A stretch of DNA of 14,702 nucleotides. Source: Actinomycetota bacterium (lineage in GTDB: Bacteria; Actinomycetota; Actinomycetes; S36-B12; UBA5976). Location: NCBI GenBank assembly GCA_009704345.1, contig WLEH01000007.1, positions 1 through 14,702 on the forward strand. The letters run 5' to 3'. Made by a program: the position numbers and the translations under genes. The notes beneath the pieces are model-generated. The model saw only the letters and a list, made by a program, of their open reading frames with translations, was not told the DNA's origin and did not search any database. Every line of letters starts with the position of its first letter. Position 1 is the stretch's first letter. Below, in pieces: positions 13,015 to 14,702 of the stretch.

Positions 13015-13026
13015 CTTAACGCCTGA
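13002..13026. terminator. Convergent hairpin overlapping the tldE and kgd stop codons
   Basis: TCAGGCGT (13002-13009) pairs with ACGCCTGA (13019-13026), an 8-bp stem around the 9-nt loop CTTAACTTA. Both stop codons fall in the loop and overlap each other, sharing the bases TTAA at 13011-13014. The arms are coding: each gene reads Gln-Ala from the same palindrome near its C-terminus. It probably acts as a bidirectional terminator. Confidence 0.65.
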
Positions 13027-14702
13027 TTCACTAACGCTGCCTGCTCTTCATCATGCAGTTTGTGTGAACCAACCGCTGGTGAAGATGCTGCAGTTCGTGA
13101 AACCACGCTAATGCCGCGCCCCATTTGTGCTGGGAATTCCAAACCAACAAATGGCCAAGCGCCCTGGTTGGCAGGCTCTTCTTGCGTCCAAACTACTTCG
13201 ACATTGTCGGGGTAGTGACTTAGCAGCGCGGCAATCTCCGGAGTTGGTAGCGGATAAAGACGCTCTACTCGAACTAGCGCAACATCTGTTAGGCCTCGAG
13301 TTTCCCGCTCAGTTAGTAAGTTGTAATAAACCTTGCCAGAGCAAAGCACTACTCGTCTCACTGCTGCTTTGTTGACGCTCTTATCGTCAATTATTGGTTC
13401 AAATTCACCGGTAGTGAAATCCGCCGCTGCACTTGCTGCCAACTTGCTGCGCAGGAGTGACTTAGGTGTAAACACGATCAATGGTTTTACGTGTGGTTGC
13501 ATTACTTGCCAGCGCAGCAGGTGGAAATAAGATGCTGGGGTAGAAGGATAAGCGACTGTCATATTGTCTTGCGCGCACAAACTTAAGAAGCGCTCAATGC
13601 GGGCAGATGAATGATCTGGTCCTTGACCTTCATAACCATGCGGCAGCAGTAGCACTACACGCGAGGTTTGACCCCACTTCTGCTCGCCTGAAGAAATGAA
13701 CTCATCAATTATGGTCTGAGCGCCGTTGGCGAAATCACCAAACTGCGCTTCCCACAAAACTAATGCATCTTTGTTGGCAACTGAATAACCATATTCAAAT
13801 CCCATGACCGCATATTCGCTAAGTAGTGAGTCATAAATGTATAGCTGACCTTTACCTTCGCGCTTACTCATTTCTCGCAGCGGGAAATAACTTTCACCGG
13901 TTGCTTTATCTACGATTACGGAGTGACGTTGACCGAAGGTGCCACGGCGTGAGTCTTGGCCCGAGAGTCGAACTAGTCGATTCTCAAGCAGCAGTGAACC
14001 AAATGCAAACATTTCACCAGTAGCCCAGTCCACTGCATCCTCAGCCAACATTGCGGCACGCTTTTGTAACTGTGGCAGCAATCTTGGATGAGGGGTTAGC
14101 GACTCTGGTAAATCAATTTGAGTGCGGGCAATCTTCTCAAGTGTCTCAAACGCAACTGCAGTAGCAACTGGTTGCGGGAAGGGTAGATCAGTTGAAACGG
14201 GAGCTTCAGTATTACCTGCAGCTAGCTCCTCTTTAGTTTCAGCAAATACTCGCTCTAGTTGATCTTGATAATCTTTCAGCGCTGCTTCAGCCTCTTCAAG
14301 TGTGATGTCGCCGCGGCCAATTAATGCTTCGGTGTACAACTTGCGCACACTTCGCTTGTTATCGATGATGTCGTACATCAATGGCTGCGTCAATGATGGA
14401 TCATCAGCTTCATTATGGCCACGTCGGCGATAAACAATTAGATCAATAACCACATCTTTATTGAATTCTTGTCGATATTCAAATGCCAATCGAGAAACTC
14501 GCACCACTGCCTCTGGATCATCACCATTAACGTGAAATATTGGTGCTTGCACCATTCGCGCAACAGAAGTTGCGTAAGTGGAAGAGCGAGATTCAGTTGG
14601 TGAGGTGGTGAAGCCAACTTGATTGTTTACTACTAGATGAATCGTGCCACCAACACGGTAGCCCCGAAGTTGTGACATGTGCAAAGTCTCAGCAACCACA
14701 CC
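13011..14702 (-). CDS. kgd: Multifunctional 2-oxoglutarate decarboxylase/dehydrogenase E1 (KGD), C-terminal part
   Basis: Thiamine-diphosphate enzyme at the 2-oxoglutarate step of the TCA cycle. The visible 563 residues are the C-terminal part. They cover the second half of the E1 catalytic domain (GVVAETLHMSQLRGYRVGG at the window edge, NNQVGFTT, HVNGDDPEAVVRV, YRRRGHNEADDPS), the pyrimidine-binding region (SEYAVMGFEYGYSV, WEAQFGDFANGAQ, LPHGYEGQGPDHSSAR) and the C-terminal OGDC E1 domain. The frame is open to base 14702, so the N-terminal E2-like acyltransferase domain expected in actinobacterial KGD, if present, lies beyond. Motif wording follows the actinobacterial KGD branch rather than proteobacterial SucA. 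It is convergent with tldE, with a 4-base overlap of stops. Confidence 0.93.
   Translation of the reverse strand, partial: GVVAETLHMSQLRGYRVGGTIHLVVNNQVGFTTSPTESRSSTYATSVARMVQAPIFHVNGDDPEAVVRVSRLAFEYRQEFNKDVVIDLIVYRRRGHNEADDPSLTQPLMYDIIDNKRSVRKLYTEALIGRGDITLEEAEAALKDYQDQLERVFAETKEELAAGNTEAPVSTDLPFPQPVATAVAFETLEKIARTQIDLPESLTPHPRLLPQLQKRAAMLAEDAVDWATGEMFAFGSLLLENRLVRLSGQDSRRGTFGQRHSVIVDKATGESYFPLREMSKREGKGQLYIYDSLLSEYAVMGFEYGYSVANKDALVLWEAQFGDFANGAQTIIDEFISSGEQKWGQTSRVVLLLPHGYEGQGPDHSSARIERFLSLCAQDNMTVAYPSTPASYFHLLRWQVMQPHVKPLIVFTPKSLLRSKLAASAAADFTTGEFEPIIDDKSVNKAAVRRVVLCSGKVYYNLLTERETRGLTDVALVRVERLYPLPTPEIAALLSHYPDNVEVVWTQEEPANQGAWPFVGLEFPAQMGRGISVVSRTAASSPAVGSHKLHDEEQAALVNQALS

Noticed and set aside
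1..14702. Mobile elements, CRISPR arrays, tRNA or rRNA genes, defence systems
   Set aside because: I read both strands for transposases, integrases, spaced direct repeats and RNA gene signatures and saw none. All large frames are ordinary core genes.

Overview
The window looks like chromosomal DNA of a low-GC, streamlined actinobacterium, with base composition in the mid-40s percent GC by eye. The markers are a WhiB-family Fe-S regulator, a PdtaS-type histidine kinase, the 24-residue ribosomal protein bL37, an actinobacterial KGD-type 2-oxoglutarate decarboxylase and Ni-superoxide dismutase. Tight packing, three tail-to-tail gene overlaps and leaderless starts suggest a freshwater acI/Nanopelagicales-like lineage. 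That placement is inference; no database was searched.

Layout. 1-716 (-) is the start of a HisN-type phosphatase gene that runs off the left edge. 742-1221 (+) is a DUF2231 membrane protein. 1214-3450 (-) is a translationally coupled aroA-rsgA pair. 3493-4191 (+) is an SRAP/YedK-type abasic-site protein. 4192-5868 is a cysteine biosynthesis unit: a leaderless 27-residue peptide with Cys-Cys and a terminal Cys, then cysK and cysE. 5880-5954 (-) is bL37, found by reading the gap between cysE and the kinase gene. 6018-7397 (+) is pdtaS and 7440-7697 (-) is whiB, separated by a bidirectional hairpin. 7896-8273 (+) is a small membrane protein. 8316-9079 is a divergent sodN/sodX pair around a palindrome. 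9063-10082 (-) is a threonine aldolase. 10142-13014 (+) is a tldD-tldE pair. 13011-14702 (-) is the C-terminal part of kgd, running off the right edge. No gene-free stretch exceeds 300 bases. The two longest gaps (4192-4388 and 7698-7895) both carry regulatory signals described below.

Functional themes. Genes for shikimate, cysteine and probably histidine synthesis sit beside redox and iron-sulfur functions (WhiB, Ni-SOD) and translation or DNA maintenance genes (RsgA, bL37, SRAP). The order SRAP-aroA-rsgA near pdtaS-whiB resembles the M. tuberculosis Rv3219-Rv3228 neighbourhood as I recall it. The cysK-cysE unit lies between the two halves, and no SigH/SigR-type sigma or anti-sigma gene is present here.

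The most interesting signal is in the cysK leader. A promoter of the form CTGACG-N17-TATTCT ends 6 nt before the ATG of the Cys-Cys peptide. The nine bases encoding Ser-Cys-Cys are perfectly complementary to nine bases just upstream of the cysK ribosome-binding site. This suggests cysteine-responsive attenuation. Also notable are a perfect CRP-type palindrome upstream of whiB, a 7-bp-arm palindrome between sodN and sodX, and a recurring TAnnnT-N6-start layout that marks leaderless genes.
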